A DNA stretch of 64,000 nt. Origin: Methylobacteriaceae bacterium (GTDB taxonomy: Bacteria; Pseudomonadota; Alphaproteobacteria; Rhizobiales; Beijerinckiaceae). The stretch's first letter is position 1. Each line of letters begins with the position of its first letter. The notes below the pieces were generated by a model, which was not told where the DNA came from, did no database searches, and saw only the letters and a program-made list of their open reading frames with translations. Location: assembly GCA_020638135.1 (NCBI GenBank), contig JACKJE010000008.1, forward strand, positions 62,001 to 126,000. Reading direction: 5' to 3'. The position numbers and the translations under genes were made by a program. Below are positions 25,788-34,318 of this stretch, in pieces.

Positions 25788-27170
25788 ATGCGAGCGCGCG
25801 TTACACAGGACGACGCCGGTACGAGCTGCCGGTTGCAAGCCGTGGGAAGGCGGCCGATCCGTCCAGGGTGCAGCGGGGCGTCCGATGGGGCGCTGTCGGG
25901 CGATGAGCGGTTCGATGCGCATATTTCGCAGCGTGTGCGCCGACCGGCGGGTGAACGACAAGGATCGACGGCGCCGGCCGAACTCGTGAATGCGATCGCC
26001 GTCGAGCGCCTGGCCGTAATCCAGGTGTGCAGCGCTGTGCCGCGCGGAATGGACGGGGAGACATCGAACGCGACCGGTCAGATCGAGGTGACGGATCAGT
26101 TCAATGGCATCGTCGGTCCGGCCGCCGGGCAGATGAGTGTGCCGGTGAGCGACGCCCTGTGGCTCGCGTCGCATGTGTGCGGCGACGATAGCAATGGCGA
26201 CGACGTACGCCAGAATGATTGTTTGCCGCATGCCGCGTTTCGGACCTGCGGCGGCGATCTCGCCTCAATTGTCGAGGCAGGGACACAGCAGGACATGTGG
26301 CAACGAAATGCGTCCAACGATCCTGCAGATGGCGATATTGTCGAAACCGCGCCGTCGGTCATTGGCGTCTTGCCCGGAAAAGGGGCGGGCGTGCGGCGCA
26401 CGGCGCGGGCCGATCTAATTTCGATCGAGCCCCGAGCCGGACGCGCCGGCGACCTGCGACGCGCTGCGGACACCCTATCCGGAGACGGGCGCACGGATGA
26501 AGCACTGCTTGAAGCTCGCGCGGACGTGACGAGGAGCCGCGCTACCTGGCCGCGTTTGTCCCTGGAGCCAGAAACGCGTGATCAGACGAATGTCGAGAGA
26601 TCTGATTGCCTCGTCCGGAGTTTCGACGAGATGACGCGCGCTTCCGAGGGGAACGGGGGCGATCGACTGCAGGAAACGTCCGCGGACGACATCGGAGATG
26701 AGAAAGCGACCTCGACGCGTCCGGCGTTTACCGTTCGGGAGCGTGGCGTTGTCAGTGTGGACAAGACCCAACATCTCAGTCTCCTCGTGCAATCGGAGAC
26801 GGGCGACGATGTCGGTGTCGAAATCTCGATCAAAGACGACAGGGCGCATGTCGAGATCGTCGCGTCCTCAGGGGACGCGCGCCTGATCAGGTCCGATCGG
26901 GGAGCTCTGGAGGATGGTCTGCGATCTGCAATCGGTATGCGCGCCGAGGTATCCATCGCTTCCTATCCTGACCAGCCTCCATGGTCGGCGTCCGTGGGGA
27001 GTGAGCCCAATTCTGGGCAAAGGCCGAGGTCAGCCTGGCGGGATGGCGCCTCTTCGAATCGAGGCGAAGACTTCGGGGTGCTTGAGGTCGACAATGAGGG
27101 CAGGGGGAAACGTTCTACGAGCGACGCGGCGAATATTCGTCGCGGTTCTGGTCGCGGCCTCGTGCTCTGA
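25788..27170 (+). CDS. fliK: Flagellar hook-length control protein FliK (divergent)
   Basis: A 460-residue, hydrophilic protein, mostly low-complexity and Asp/Arg/Gly/Thr-rich over residues 1-310. A C-terminal segment (LLVQSETGDDVGVEISIKDD, RAHVEIVASSGDARLIRSDR, then LEDGLRSAIG) follows the FliK C-terminal pattern, where a beta sheet is followed by a helix ending in Leu-Gly. FliK (formerly MotD) lies immediately behind motC in S. meliloti, and the same order is seen here. It begins at the base after the motC stop. Confidence 0.7.
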   Translation: MRARVTQDDAGTSCRLQAVGRRPIRPGCSGASDGALSGDERFDAHISQRVRRPAGERQGSTAPAELVNAIAVERLAVIQVCSAVPRGMDGETSNATGQIEVTDQFNGIVGPAAGQMSVPVSDALWLASHVCGDDSNGDDVRQNDCLPHAAFRTCGGDLASIVEAGTQQDMWQRNASNDPADGDIVETAPSVIGVLPGKGAGVRRTARADLISIEPRAGRAGDLRRAADTLSGDGRTDEALLEARADVTRSRATWPRLSLEPETRDQTNVERSDCLVRSFDEMTRASEGNGGDRLQETSADDIGDEKATSTRPAFTVRERGVVSVDKTQHLSLLVQSETGDDVGVEISIKDDRAHVEIVASSGDARLIRSDRGALEDGLRSAIGMRAEVSIASYPDQPPWSASVGSEPNSGQRPRSAWRDGASSNRGEDFGVLEVDNEGRGKRSTSDAANIRRGSGRGLVL

Positions 27171-27693
27171 TCGCGCGATCGGCGCCGACCGCGTCGCGAT
27201 TGCGCGGGGCGTTTGTGAGAGTGAAATGGCCCGTGCGTCCATGCGATTTCAGATTCCGCTCGCCGTGCTCTACGCCGTCGCGCTTACGGAGACCGGCCGA
27301 AGAGACGGGCTGAAGCCGCTGGCTCTGAACATCGAGGGCGCGTCGCGCTATCCGAACGATCTGACGGAGGCACTGCGCATTGTACGCGAAGCTCAACGGT
27401 CCAGCGTCACATTGATTGACGTCGGCTGCATGCAGATCAACATGAAGTTCCACCGCGAGCGTTTTGCTTCTCTCGAGGAAATGTTCGATCCACGCCGCAA
27501 TGTCGAATATGGCGCGAGCTATCTCAGAACGCTCTATGCACGGGAAGCGAACTGGACCCGGGCGGTGGCGAGATATCACGCCGGACCCGGCAATCTGCCT
27601 GCGCAGCATAGGTATGTTTGCACGGTAATCCGCAACATGATCGCGGCGGGGATGGGTGGATGGACTCCGTCCTCGCGACGTTTTTGTCGGTAG
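27094..27693 (+). CDS. Lytic transglycosylase (SLT domain)
   Basis: A 199-residue exported muramidase. A signal peptide (about residues 1-31) precedes an SLT domain with catalytic Glu66 in ALTETG, the IDVGCMQINMKFH motif, and ARYHAGPGN near the end. Such an enzyme lies between fliK and rem in other Hyphomicrobiales and probably opens peptidoglycan for the rod, supplying the activity missing from the short rod-binding protein at 3780. The chosen ATG overlaps the fliK end by 77 bases; no later start keeps the signal peptide. Confidence 0.85.
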   Translation: MRAGGNVLRATRRIFVAVLVAASCSDRAIGADRVAIARGVCESEMARASMRFQIPLAVLYAVALTETGRRDGLKPLALNIEGASRYPNDLTEALRIVREAQRSSVTLIDVGCMQINMKFHRERFASLEEMFDPRRNVEYGASYLRTLYAREANWTRAVARYHAGPGNLPAQHRYVCTVIRNMIAAGMGGWTPSSRRFCR

Positions 27694-27856
27694 AAACGTT
27701 AGGCATGAAACAAGTAAAAGATACGCAACGTAAGCGTATTACGTTACGTAATAGTTGAATAGAATATTAAATTAACGAATTATTAACCATTATATACGTA
27801 ATTTTTGTTGGAGAGCCCCGCCGACAGTCTGTGCGGCGGATCCTGAGAGGCGGGAA
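27694..27856 (+). promoter_or_regulatory. AT-rich promoter region of rem with nested palindromes
   Basis: These 163 bases are strikingly AT-rich for this GC-rich window. ATACGC-AACGTAA-GCGTAT (27721-27739) is directly joined to the perfect palindrome ATTACGT-T-ACGTAAT (27738-27752). ACGTAA recurs at 27728, 27746 and 27796. Many T-A steps follow between 27755 and 27800. This looks like an operator plus core promoter. In S. meliloti, rem is controlled by VisNR and repressed by MucR, an AT-rich DNA binder, so similar control is plausible here. Confidence 0.6.
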
Positions 27857-28624
27857 ATGATCATTTTTGTCGAAGCCAGAAGCGAGGTTGCGGCTGCGTT
27901 CAGGACGCAGTTCGAACGGGAGGGAATTGTTCTCGTGAATTTTCGGCCACACGAATTCGAGGCGTGGCTGGCGGGCGCGACAAAAGCGGAGTTGATGTCG
28001 GTTGAATGCTTTCTGCTCGGAGATTCTTCGGAGCGCGCCTGGAGCATGCGTCTGATTCGTGGTCGCTGCCAGGCAGCGGTTATCGCGCTGAGCGATTTCA
28101 GCATGCTCGAAAAGACGCTGGACCTGTTTGCCAGTGGCGTCGACGACGTCGTGCGCAAGCCGGTTCATGTCAGAGAAATCCTCGCGAGGATGCGGGCGAT
28201 CCAGCGACGGTCAGAAGCACGGGCAGAAGCTGTCGCGGCCGGACAGATCCGTGTGTTCTTCGATGGCAGGGATCCGGAGGTCGATGGCGACGCGTTTCCG
28301 CTGCCCCGCCGCGAACGCCGCATTTTGGAGTTTCTCGCGTCACACCGCGGGCGCCGTGTGACCAAATCGCAGATATTCCACTCGATCTATGGATTGTTCG
28401 ACGATGAAGTCGAGGAGAACGTGGTTGAGAGCCACGTCAGCAAATTGCGTAAGAAACTGCGGGAGCGGATCGGTTACGACCCGATCGATTCCAAACGGTT
28501 CCTTGGATATTGCCTCGTCGAGCAGCGACCAAGCGGGAATGAAACCGTAAGCCGAGAGTTCGCCGCCGCGCTGTCGAATCCGAAACTCCAGGCTTCGGCG
28601 AATTCACAATTCGGCAGGGCGTGA
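27857..28624 (+). CDS. rem: Rem/FtcR-type flagellar transcription regulator
   Basis: A 255-residue OmpR-like protein with a degenerate receiver domain and a C-terminal winged helix. The receiver lacks the acidic pair after strand 1 (FVEARSE) and the phosphorylatable Asp (VECFLLG around residues 49-55), but keeps SGVDDVVRKPVHVREILARM. The winged helix has FPLPRRERRILEFLASHRGR and VVESHVSKLRKKLRERIGYD. These features match Rem of Sinorhizobium and FtcR of Brucella, activators of hook and filament operons that act without phosphorylation. It lies directly before flgE. Confidence 0.85.
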   Translation: MIIFVEARSEVAAAFRTQFEREGIVLVNFRPHEFEAWLAGATKAELMSVECFLLGDSSERAWSMRLIRGRCQAAVIALSDFSMLEKTLDLFASGVDDVVRKPVHVREILARMRAIQRRSEARAEAVAAGQIRVFFDGRDPEVDGDAFPLPRRERRILEFLASHRGRRVTKSQIFHSIYGLFDDEVEENVVESHVSKLRKKLRERIGYDPIDSKRFLGYCLVEQRPSGNETVSREFAAALSNPKLQASANSQFGRA

Positions 28625-28650
28625 GGCGCCTCAAAACCCTGGAGATCCAC

Positions 28651-29895
28651 ATGTCTATTTTCGGCGCGATGCGCACCAGCGTGTCCGGCATGAACGCGCA
28701 GTCGATCCGGCTGTCCGCGCTTTCTGACAATATCGCGAATGCCGATACGATCGGTTACAAGGCGGCGTCAGCGCAATTCAAGACGATGCTCATCACTGAC
28801 GGTCTGATGCAATATGGATCCGGCGCGGTGGATACGCGCATCCGGTATGGGATCAGCCAGCAGGGCGCGCTGGTCGGCACGTCGAATTCGACTGATCTAG
28901 CCATTCAGGGCGGCGGCTATTTCGTCGTCGCGGGGCCAAATGGCGCTCCGCATCTGACGCGCGAGGGGTCGTTTCGTCTCGATGCGAACGGATATCTGGT
29001 CAATGCGGGCGGATTTCGCCTCATGGGCGTTTCGGCAGGCGCAAGCGACGCCGTGGGATTTTCCGGCATGTCGCTGTTGAAGATCAACTCGACCGGCCTG
29101 ATGGCGACGCCGACCACGAGCGGTGTCTTTTCCGCGAACCTTGCGGCGGATGCGGATATCGTACCGGCCTCGAACCTTCCTTCGGCCAATTCGGTAGCCG
29201 CCCAGTGGACATCGAAGTCGTCACTCGTCGTCTACGACAATCTCGGCGCGAAGGTGACGCTCGATGTCTATCTGACCAAGACGGGCGCCAATGCGTGGGA
29301 AGCAGCGGTGTTCGATCATGCGGCAGCCAGTACGGCGGGATTTCCATATTCGTCCGGTCCGTTGGCAGTCCAAAGCCTGCAATTCGACGGCGCGACCGGA
29401 GCGCTGTCGGTCCCGTCGCCGGGACAGTTCAGCATATCCGTGCCCAACGGCCAGTCGATGACGCTGGACATCGGGATGATGACGCAATTGGGCGCGCCCT
29501 ATTCCGTCAACAGCGCCTCAGTGAACGGCAATGCGCCGACGCCATTCAGCCAGATCGCGGTCGATACGGACGGCGCCGTATATGCCGTCTACCAGAATGG
29601 CGCCCGCGCGAATCTCGGCGAAATCCGTCTTGCGACCGTCGCGAGCCCGGACAATCTGCAACCGCTGTCGGGAAACGTGTACGACGTCACATCGCGTTCC
29701 GGAGACGTGGTGGTCGGCTCGGCCAATACGGGCACCTTCGGCGCGCTCGTTTCGTCGGCGTTGGAAAGCTCCACGGTCGACATTGCGTCCGAGCTGACGG
29801 ACATGATCGAGACACAGCGCGCCTATTCTGCGGATTCCAAGGCATTTCAGGTCGCAACCGACATGGCTGACGTGCTGGTCAATTTGAAGGTCTGA
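28651..29895 (+). CDS. flgE: Flagellar hook protein FlgE
   Basis: A 414-residue hook subunit. The N-terminus (SIFGAMRTSVSGMNAQSIRL, LSDNIANADTIGYKAASAQF), the central motifs IQGGGYFVVAG and THLTREGSF-like LTREGSFRLDANGYLVN, and the C-terminal ALESSTVDIASELTDMIETQ with RAYSADSKAFQVATDM are all as expected. The ATG at 28651 has GGAG nine bases upstream. The in-frame extension to 28621 is not part of FlgE. Confidence 0.95.
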   Translation: MSIFGAMRTSVSGMNAQSIRLSALSDNIANADTIGYKAASAQFKTMLITDGLMQYGSGAVDTRIRYGISQQGALVGTSNSTDLAIQGGGYFVVAGPNGAPHLTREGSFRLDANGYLVNAGGFRLMGVSAGASDAVGFSGMSLLKINSTGLMATPTTSGVFSANLAADADIVPASNLPSANSVAAQWTSKSSLVVYDNLGAKVTLDVYLTKTGANAWEAAVFDHAAASTAGFPYSSGPLAVQSLQFDGATGALSVPSPGQFSISVPNGQSMTLDIGMMTQLGAPYSVNSASVNGNAPTPFSQIAVDTDGAVYAVYQNGARANLGEIRLATVASPDNLQPLSGNVYDVTSRSGDVVVGSANTGTFGALVSSALESSTVDIASELTDMIETQRAYSADSKAFQVATDMADVLVNLKV

Positions 29896-29923
29896 TGGCG
29901 CCCGACTGGCAGGAGCAAAACTC

Positions 29924-31360
29924 ATGAGCCTTCAGGCCGCCTTTCGATCAGCGCAATCGGCCCTGTCGACCAATGCGTTCCAGACGACGACGGTGTCGCG
30001 CAACGTATCCGGCGCGGATGTCAAAGGATATGTGCGGAAGATCGTCCTCGTCGAACCGTCGTCGTCCGGTGCTTCAAACACCACGCGCGTCATGCGCGCA
30101 ACGGACGAGTCGTTGCAGCGCGCGACGCTCGAGGCGAGTTCTTCGTCCCAGGGGCTCGGTGTCGTCGCCAAGGCTCTCGACTCCCTACAGACCATCATGG
30201 GAGATCCGGCGAACGAAACGTCGCCGGCCGGAAGGATTTCCGCGCTGAACGCGGCGCTGCTGCAGGCTGCGTCTGCGCCGCAGAATACGGCAGGGTTGGC
30301 GGCGGCGGTTCAGGCAGCCGATTCCCTCGCGACATCGCTCAATCAGGCGAGTTCGCAAGTTCAGGATGTCCGGGCGCAGGCCGACAGCGAGATGGCGGCT
30401 TCGGTTTCGACAATCAATTCGCTGCTCAAGGCGTTCGACTCGGCAAACCGTGCGATCTTGGCCAGCCGTGCGACCGGTCAGGACACGTCCGATCTGCAGG
30501 ACCGCCGCGATGCCATCCTCGGCGACCTTGCGAAGGAGGTCTCGATTTCGACGGTGACGGGTCCGAACGGCGACATGTCAATCTACACGGATTCCGGAGT
30601 GGCGCTATTCCAGGAAATGCCGCGCGCCGTTTCGATGGAGCCGACGTCGACGTTTGTCGCCGGGACGAGCGGCAATGCAGTCTATATAGACGGCGTCGCG
30701 ATTACCGGGCCGTCGGCAACCATGCCGGTGCGCGGCGGCGCGCTCTTTGGACTGGCCGAAGTTCGCGACCGCTATACGGTTGTGCTACAATCGCAACTCG
30801 ACGAGACAGCGGTCGGATTGATCAACGCCTTCTCGCAGGACGCGAGCGCCGCCCCGACGCGGACCGGTCTCTTTGCCTGGACGGGCGGCCCGGCGCTTCC
30901 CGTCAACGGCTCGCCCGGAATTGCGGCAAGCATTCGCGTCGATCCGATCGTCCGAGGCGATGCGACGTTGCTGCGCGACGGCGGCATCGGCGGCGTCGGC
31001 TATATTTCCAACAGCTCGGGCTCTGCGTCTTATTCGTCCGGACTCTACGCACTGGTCGATGCGTTGGATGCGCCCCAGACTTTTGCGGCGGCGGCGCTGC
31101 CTGCCCGCCTCAACGTCAGCGATCTGGCGACGCAGTCGCAGGCGTGGCTCGAGGGCGCGCGCCAGACAACACTGGAGAAATCGACGGACGCCAATGCCGT
31201 GCTGACGCAGACGACGGCCGCGCTGACGAACGTGACGGGCGTCAGTATCGACGACCAGATGTCGAAAATGCTGGACCTCGAGAATTCCTATCAGGCGGCC
31301 GCGAAAATGATGGCGATGGTCGACAGCATGTATGCCGCCCTGTTCAGCGCGGTGCGGTGA
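29924..31360 (+). CDS. flgK: Hook-filament junction protein FlgK
   Basis: A 478-residue junction protein (HAP1). The N-terminal AFRSAQSALSTNAFQTTTVS with RNVSGADVKGYVRK is a divergent form of the family motif; the later DLQDRRDAILGDLAKEVSIS and the C-terminal VSIDDQMSKMLDLENSYQAA are diagnostic. An AGGAGCAAAACTC ribosome site precedes the ATG. It caps the hook before filament growth. Confidence 0.93.
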   Translation: MSLQAAFRSAQSALSTNAFQTTTVSRNVSGADVKGYVRKIVLVEPSSSGASNTTRVMRATDESLQRATLEASSSSQGLGVVAKALDSLQTIMGDPANETSPAGRISALNAALLQAASAPQNTAGLAAAVQAADSLATSLNQASSQVQDVRAQADSEMAASVSTINSLLKAFDSANRAILASRATGQDTSDLQDRRDAILGDLAKEVSISTVTGPNGDMSIYTDSGVALFQEMPRAVSMEPTSTFVAGTSGNAVYIDGVAITGPSATMPVRGGALFGLAEVRDRYTVVLQSQLDETAVGLINAFSQDASAAPTRTGLFAWTGGPALPVNGSPGIAASIRVDPIVRGDATLLRDGGIGGVGYISNSSGSASYSSGLYALVDALDAPQTFAAAALPARLNVSDLATQSQAWLEGARQTTLEKSTDANAVLTQTTAALTNVTGVSIDDQMSKMLDLENSYQAAAKMMAMVDSMYAALFSAVR

Positions 31361-31365
31361 CTCGG

Positions 31366-32391
31366 ATGATCATTTTCAACGCGACGCTCAGCGCGAGATC
31401 GCGCGCTTCGATAGCGAGGTTGCAGAGCGAACTGGCGACGGCGCAGGACGAGCTATCGAGCGGGCGGCGCGCCGACATCGGCAAGGCGCTCGGTTCGCGG
31501 TCGATTGTTGCAGCCCAGCTTCGCGGACAGATCGGAAAGAGCCAAGCGATTCTCGACGCCAACAGAGTAGCGTCGGCCCGTCTCGACGCGACGCAGGTTG
31601 CGCTGGGATCGCTGACCAGTCTTGCACAATCGATGCAGCAAAAGGTCCTGGGCGCTGGCGCCGGAACAGTGGACGCCGGCACACTGACCGAGGAAGCGCG
31701 CGCTGCGATCGATCAGGCGATCTCTATCGTCAACTCGACCTTCGATGGCGCCTATCTGTTCACCGGCCTCGGCGCCGGCAAGGCGCTAAACCTCTTCGCT
31801 GGCGGTCCGGCCGCTGCGATAAACGCGGCGTTCCAGGCGAAGTTCGGCGCTAATCCAGGAGATGCCGCCAATGGCGCGATCTCGTCGGACCAGATGCAAT
31901 CCTTCCTCGACACCGAATTTTCCGGCCTGTTCGACGACGCGAACTGGACGAGTGTCTGGTCCAACGCCTCGGACGCATCGCCGGAGGCCCGAATCTCGGA
32001 GACGATTTCGATCGAGAATTCCACGACGGCAAATGAGCAGGGGATCCGCGATCTTCTGGGGGCCCTGACGATGGTTGCGGGGCTCGGACTTCAATCGCTC
32101 GATGCACGGACAGCGCAGACGGTGGTTGCGAGCGCCGCCGCGAAGCTCGGCGGCGCATTGTCCGAACTCGCGACGATGCAGGCGGAGACAGGCATCAAGC
32201 AGAACATGATCGATGACGCGAGCAATGAAGTGACGTCGCGCCAGGTCGCCTTCAAGGGCCGCCTCGATGAATTCGAATCGGTGGATCCCGCCGAAGTGTC
32301 GGTGCGCATCTCGACTCTGAGCGCCCAATTGCAGGCGAGCTATCAGGTCACGAGCAAGCTGGCGCAGCTCAGTCTGGTCAATTTCATTTGA
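31366..32391 (+). CDS. flgL: Hook-filament junction protein FlgL
   Basis: A 341-residue flagellin-like junction protein (HAP3). The N-terminal IARLQSELATAQDELSSGRR and the central NSTFDGAYLFTGLG are typical, as is the C-terminal SVRISTLSAQLQASYQVTSK with LAQLSLVNFI. The ATG at 31366 is chosen; a GTG at 31357 overlapping the flgK stop is an alternative that adds three residues. Confidence 0.92.
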   Translation: MIIFNATLSARSRASIARLQSELATAQDELSSGRRADIGKALGSRSIVAAQLRGQIGKSQAILDANRVASARLDATQVALGSLTSLAQSMQQKVLGAGAGTVDAGTLTEEARAAIDQAISIVNSTFDGAYLFTGLGAGKALNLFAGGPAAAINAAFQAKFGANPGDAANGAISSDQMQSFLDTEFSGLFDDANWTSVWSNASDASPEARISETISIENSTTANEQGIRDLLGALTMVAGLGLQSLDARTAQTVVASAAAKLGGALSELATMQAETGIKQNMIDDASNEVTSRQVAFKGRLDEFESVDPAEVSVRISTLSAQLQASYQVTSKLAQLSLVNFI

Positions 32392-32399
32392 GGCGGCCG

Positions 32400-32756
32400 A
32401 TGTATCGCGGTCTATATGCAGATGTCGTGTCCGATGATCAGGCAGCCGCCCGACGCAGGGAATACGAGGCGCTCGATCACGTTATCGGTCGGTTGAAGAT
32501 CGCGCGCGAGTCCGGCGCCGCCGGTGCGGGTCTGATCGATGCGCTCGATACGCTCGAGGCGTTGTGGCTGGTATTCATTCGCGACGTGGCGGATCCGGAG
32601 AATGCGCTTCCCGCGGACGTACGGCGCAATGTCGCCGCGATCGGACGCTGGATATTCGCGACGTCGTCGCGGCTGCGGGAGGAGGGGCACGGCGATCTCG
32701 ACACGTTGATCGATGTGAATGCCGCGATCCGCGAAGGTCTGAAAGCGAAAACATGA
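32400..32756 (+). CDS. flaF: Flagellar biosynthesis regulator FlaF
   Basis: A 118-residue helical cytoplasmic protein with the FlaF signature (MYRGLYADVVSDDQAAARRR, then REYEALDHVIGRL and LWLVFIRDVADPENALPADV). In Caulobacter, FlaF is a flagellin secretion and translation factor that works with FlbT. It starts nine bases behind flgL and overlaps flbT. Confidence 0.9.
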   Translation: MYRGLYADVVSDDQAAARRREYEALDHVIGRLKIARESGAAGAGLIDALDTLEALWLVFIRDVADPENALPADVRRNVAAIGRWIFATSSRLREEGHGDLDTLIDVNAAIREGLKAKT

Positions 32757-33172
32757 AGATATCTCTGCGCGCCGGGGAAAAAATCTATGTCAATGGCGCG
32801 GTTTTCAGCGTGGACCGGCGCGTTTCGCTCCAACTCCTCAACGATGTGACCTTCCTGCTGGAGTCGCATGTCATGCAACCGGGGCAGGCGACGACGCCGC
32901 TGCGGCAGGTCTATTTCGCAATTCAGATGACGCTCATGGATCCGAGCGCGGCGGTCGCGATCCGGACGTCAGTTTACCGCATGCTTGATGATTTATTGAA
33001 CGTCGAGATGGAACACGGGCGACGCATGAACCTGCAAAATATCTGCGTTCTTCTGGAGTCCGAACGGTTCTTCGAGGCGTTGCGCGTCGCGCGCGAGCTC
33101 TACAGGTCGGAAGAGGCGCATCGCGAACAGGTGGGTCGAACGGAGAAGGAGGCGACGTCGCAATGCAATTGA
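32753..33172 (+). CDS. flbT: Flagellin mRNA regulator FlbT
   Basis: A 139-residue cytoplasmic RNA-binding regulator. The family core is intact: MKISLRAGEKIYVNGAVFSV, LLNDVTFLLESHVMQPGQAT, TPLRQVYFAIQMTLMDP. In Caulobacter FlbT binds the flagellin leader and ties its stability to hook completion, while in Brucella it acts positively. A potential leader hairpin exists at 20368-20395. It overlaps flaF by four bases and flgD by ten. Confidence 0.93.
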   Translation: MKISLRAGEKIYVNGAVFSVDRRVSLQLLNDVTFLLESHVMQPGQATTPLRQVYFAIQMTLMDPSAAVAIRTSVYRMLDDLLNVEMEHGRRMNLQNICVLLESERFFEALRVARELYRSEEAHREQVGRTEKEATSQCN

Positions 33173-33567
33173 ACGCTCTGATGGCGGCCGGCGCGCAGAC
33201 GACGACGCCGAATGCCGGAACAAGCTCCCGGTCCACGCTGGGATACAACGATTTCCTGCAGCTCCTGATGGCGCAGATGAAACATCAAGATCCGACCAGC
33301 CCGACCGATTCGACGCAATGGGTCTCGCAGCTCGCGACCTTTTCGAGTGTCGAACAGGCGGTGCAGACGAACAACAAGCTCGACCAGATTCTGCAGAATA
33401 CGGCTCTGACCGATGCAGAGGCGCTAATTGGCCGGTCGCTGACTTCGGCAGATGGTTCGGTGTCCGGCGTGGTCGTCGCCGTGTCGATCTTCAGCGATGG
33501 TCTCGTGGCGACGTTGGACAATGGCGTCCGACTGCCGATCACATCGGACGTGACGATTGCCGCGTGA
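33163..33567 (+). CDS. flgD: Hook-cap protein FlgD
   Basis: A 134-residue protein containing the conserved FlgD N-terminal region (LGYNDFLQLLMAQMKHQDPT, SPTDSTQWVSQLATFSSVEQ) and a short C-terminal segment with EALIGRSLTSADG. It is the compact rhizobial form without the C-terminal Ig-like domains. It scaffolds hook growth. The ATG lies ten bases inside flbT. Confidence 0.94.
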   Translation: MQLNALMAAGAQTTTPNAGTSSRSTLGYNDFLQLLMAQMKHQDPTSPTDSTQWVSQLATFSSVEQAVQTNNKLDQILQNTALTDAEALIGRSLTSADGSVSGVVVAVSIFSDGLVATLDNGVRLPITSDVTIAA

Positions 33568-33833
33568 ACGAGGTCGACGCGCTCGATCTGATGCGGATGG
33601 CGCTGGCCACCGTCCTGCTCGCGTCGGCGCCGGCGGTCGGAGCGGCCATGCTGGTCGGCGTCGTCGTCGCGCTTTTTCAGGCGCTGACGCAAATCCAGGA
33701 GGCGACCTTGACCTTCGTGCCGAAGATCATCGCCGTCTTCGTCGCGATGATGATCAGCGGGTCATTCATCGGTGCGCAGGTCTACACATTCAGCGAGCAT
33801 GTCTACGGCAGGATCGCGGGGCCGACGAAATGA
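33564..33833 (+). CDS. fliQ: Flagellar export gate protein FliQ
   Basis: An 89-residue protein with two membrane helices and the FliQ core MLVGVVVALFQALTQIQEAT followed by LTFVPKIIAVFVAMMISGSF. The GTG start overlaps the flgD stop (GTGA). It completes the FliPQR gate with genes at 19562 and 4703. Confidence 0.93.
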   Translation: MNEVDALDLMRMALATVLLASAPAVGAAMLVGVVVALFQALTQIQEATLTFVPKIIAVFVAMMISGSFIGAQVYTFSEHVYGRIAGPTK

Positions 33834-34318
33834 ACGACGATCCACTACGAGCCCGGCGAGCGCGCAACGACGAACGCGGATTGACCGTCGCGGGCGTTGT
33901 GCTGGCTGGCATCGTAGCGACCTTCGCCGTCGTCTCGGTCGAACGCAATGACGGCGTGCCGCGGATTCATGGGGTGGAGCACATGGCGCTGTTCGCGAAG
34001 CCGACGCGCGCGCTGGACGAGCGGATCGCGTCCTTCGGCGTTGGCGGCCGCACCGTCGTCGCCCTTCCGCCGAGCGATCGATCGCCAGATCCGATCGACT
34101 ATGCGCCGACCGCGACGATTCAATTGGATAGACGACAATCTTCATTGAAAGAGGTCTTCAAAGATCACGTGATCATCGAAGGGACGGCGGGACGGATCGA
34201 AGTCAGGCCGGGCGAGGTCGTCGAGGGCTTCGGCAAGTTGCAGGAAATCCGGCGCATGCGTGGGCAGTGGACGGCCGTGTTCGTTGCGTCGACCGATGGC
34301 GGTCACAGCTCGAGATAG
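33830..34318 (+). CDS. Single-pass membrane protein of unknown function behind fliQ
   Basis: A 162-residue protein that I do not recognise. A basic N-terminus (residues 1-16) and one membrane helix (about 17-39) precede a predicted periplasmic part. That part ends in a small beta-rich domain (VIIEGTAGRIEVRPGEVVEG), reminiscent of PDZ-like or LysM-like surface patches, though this is not firm. It overlaps fliQ by four bases, so it is co-translated with the export gate, and its last 16 bases overlap the convergent livF gene. Confidence 0.6.
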   Translation: MNDDPLRARRARNDERGLTVAGVVLAGIVATFAVVSVERNDGVPRIHGVEHMALFAKPTRALDERIASFGVGGRTVVALPPSDRSPDPIDYAPTATIQLDRRQSSLKEVFKDHVIIEGTAGRIEVRPGEVVEGFGKLQEIRRMRGQWTAVFVASTDGGHSSR

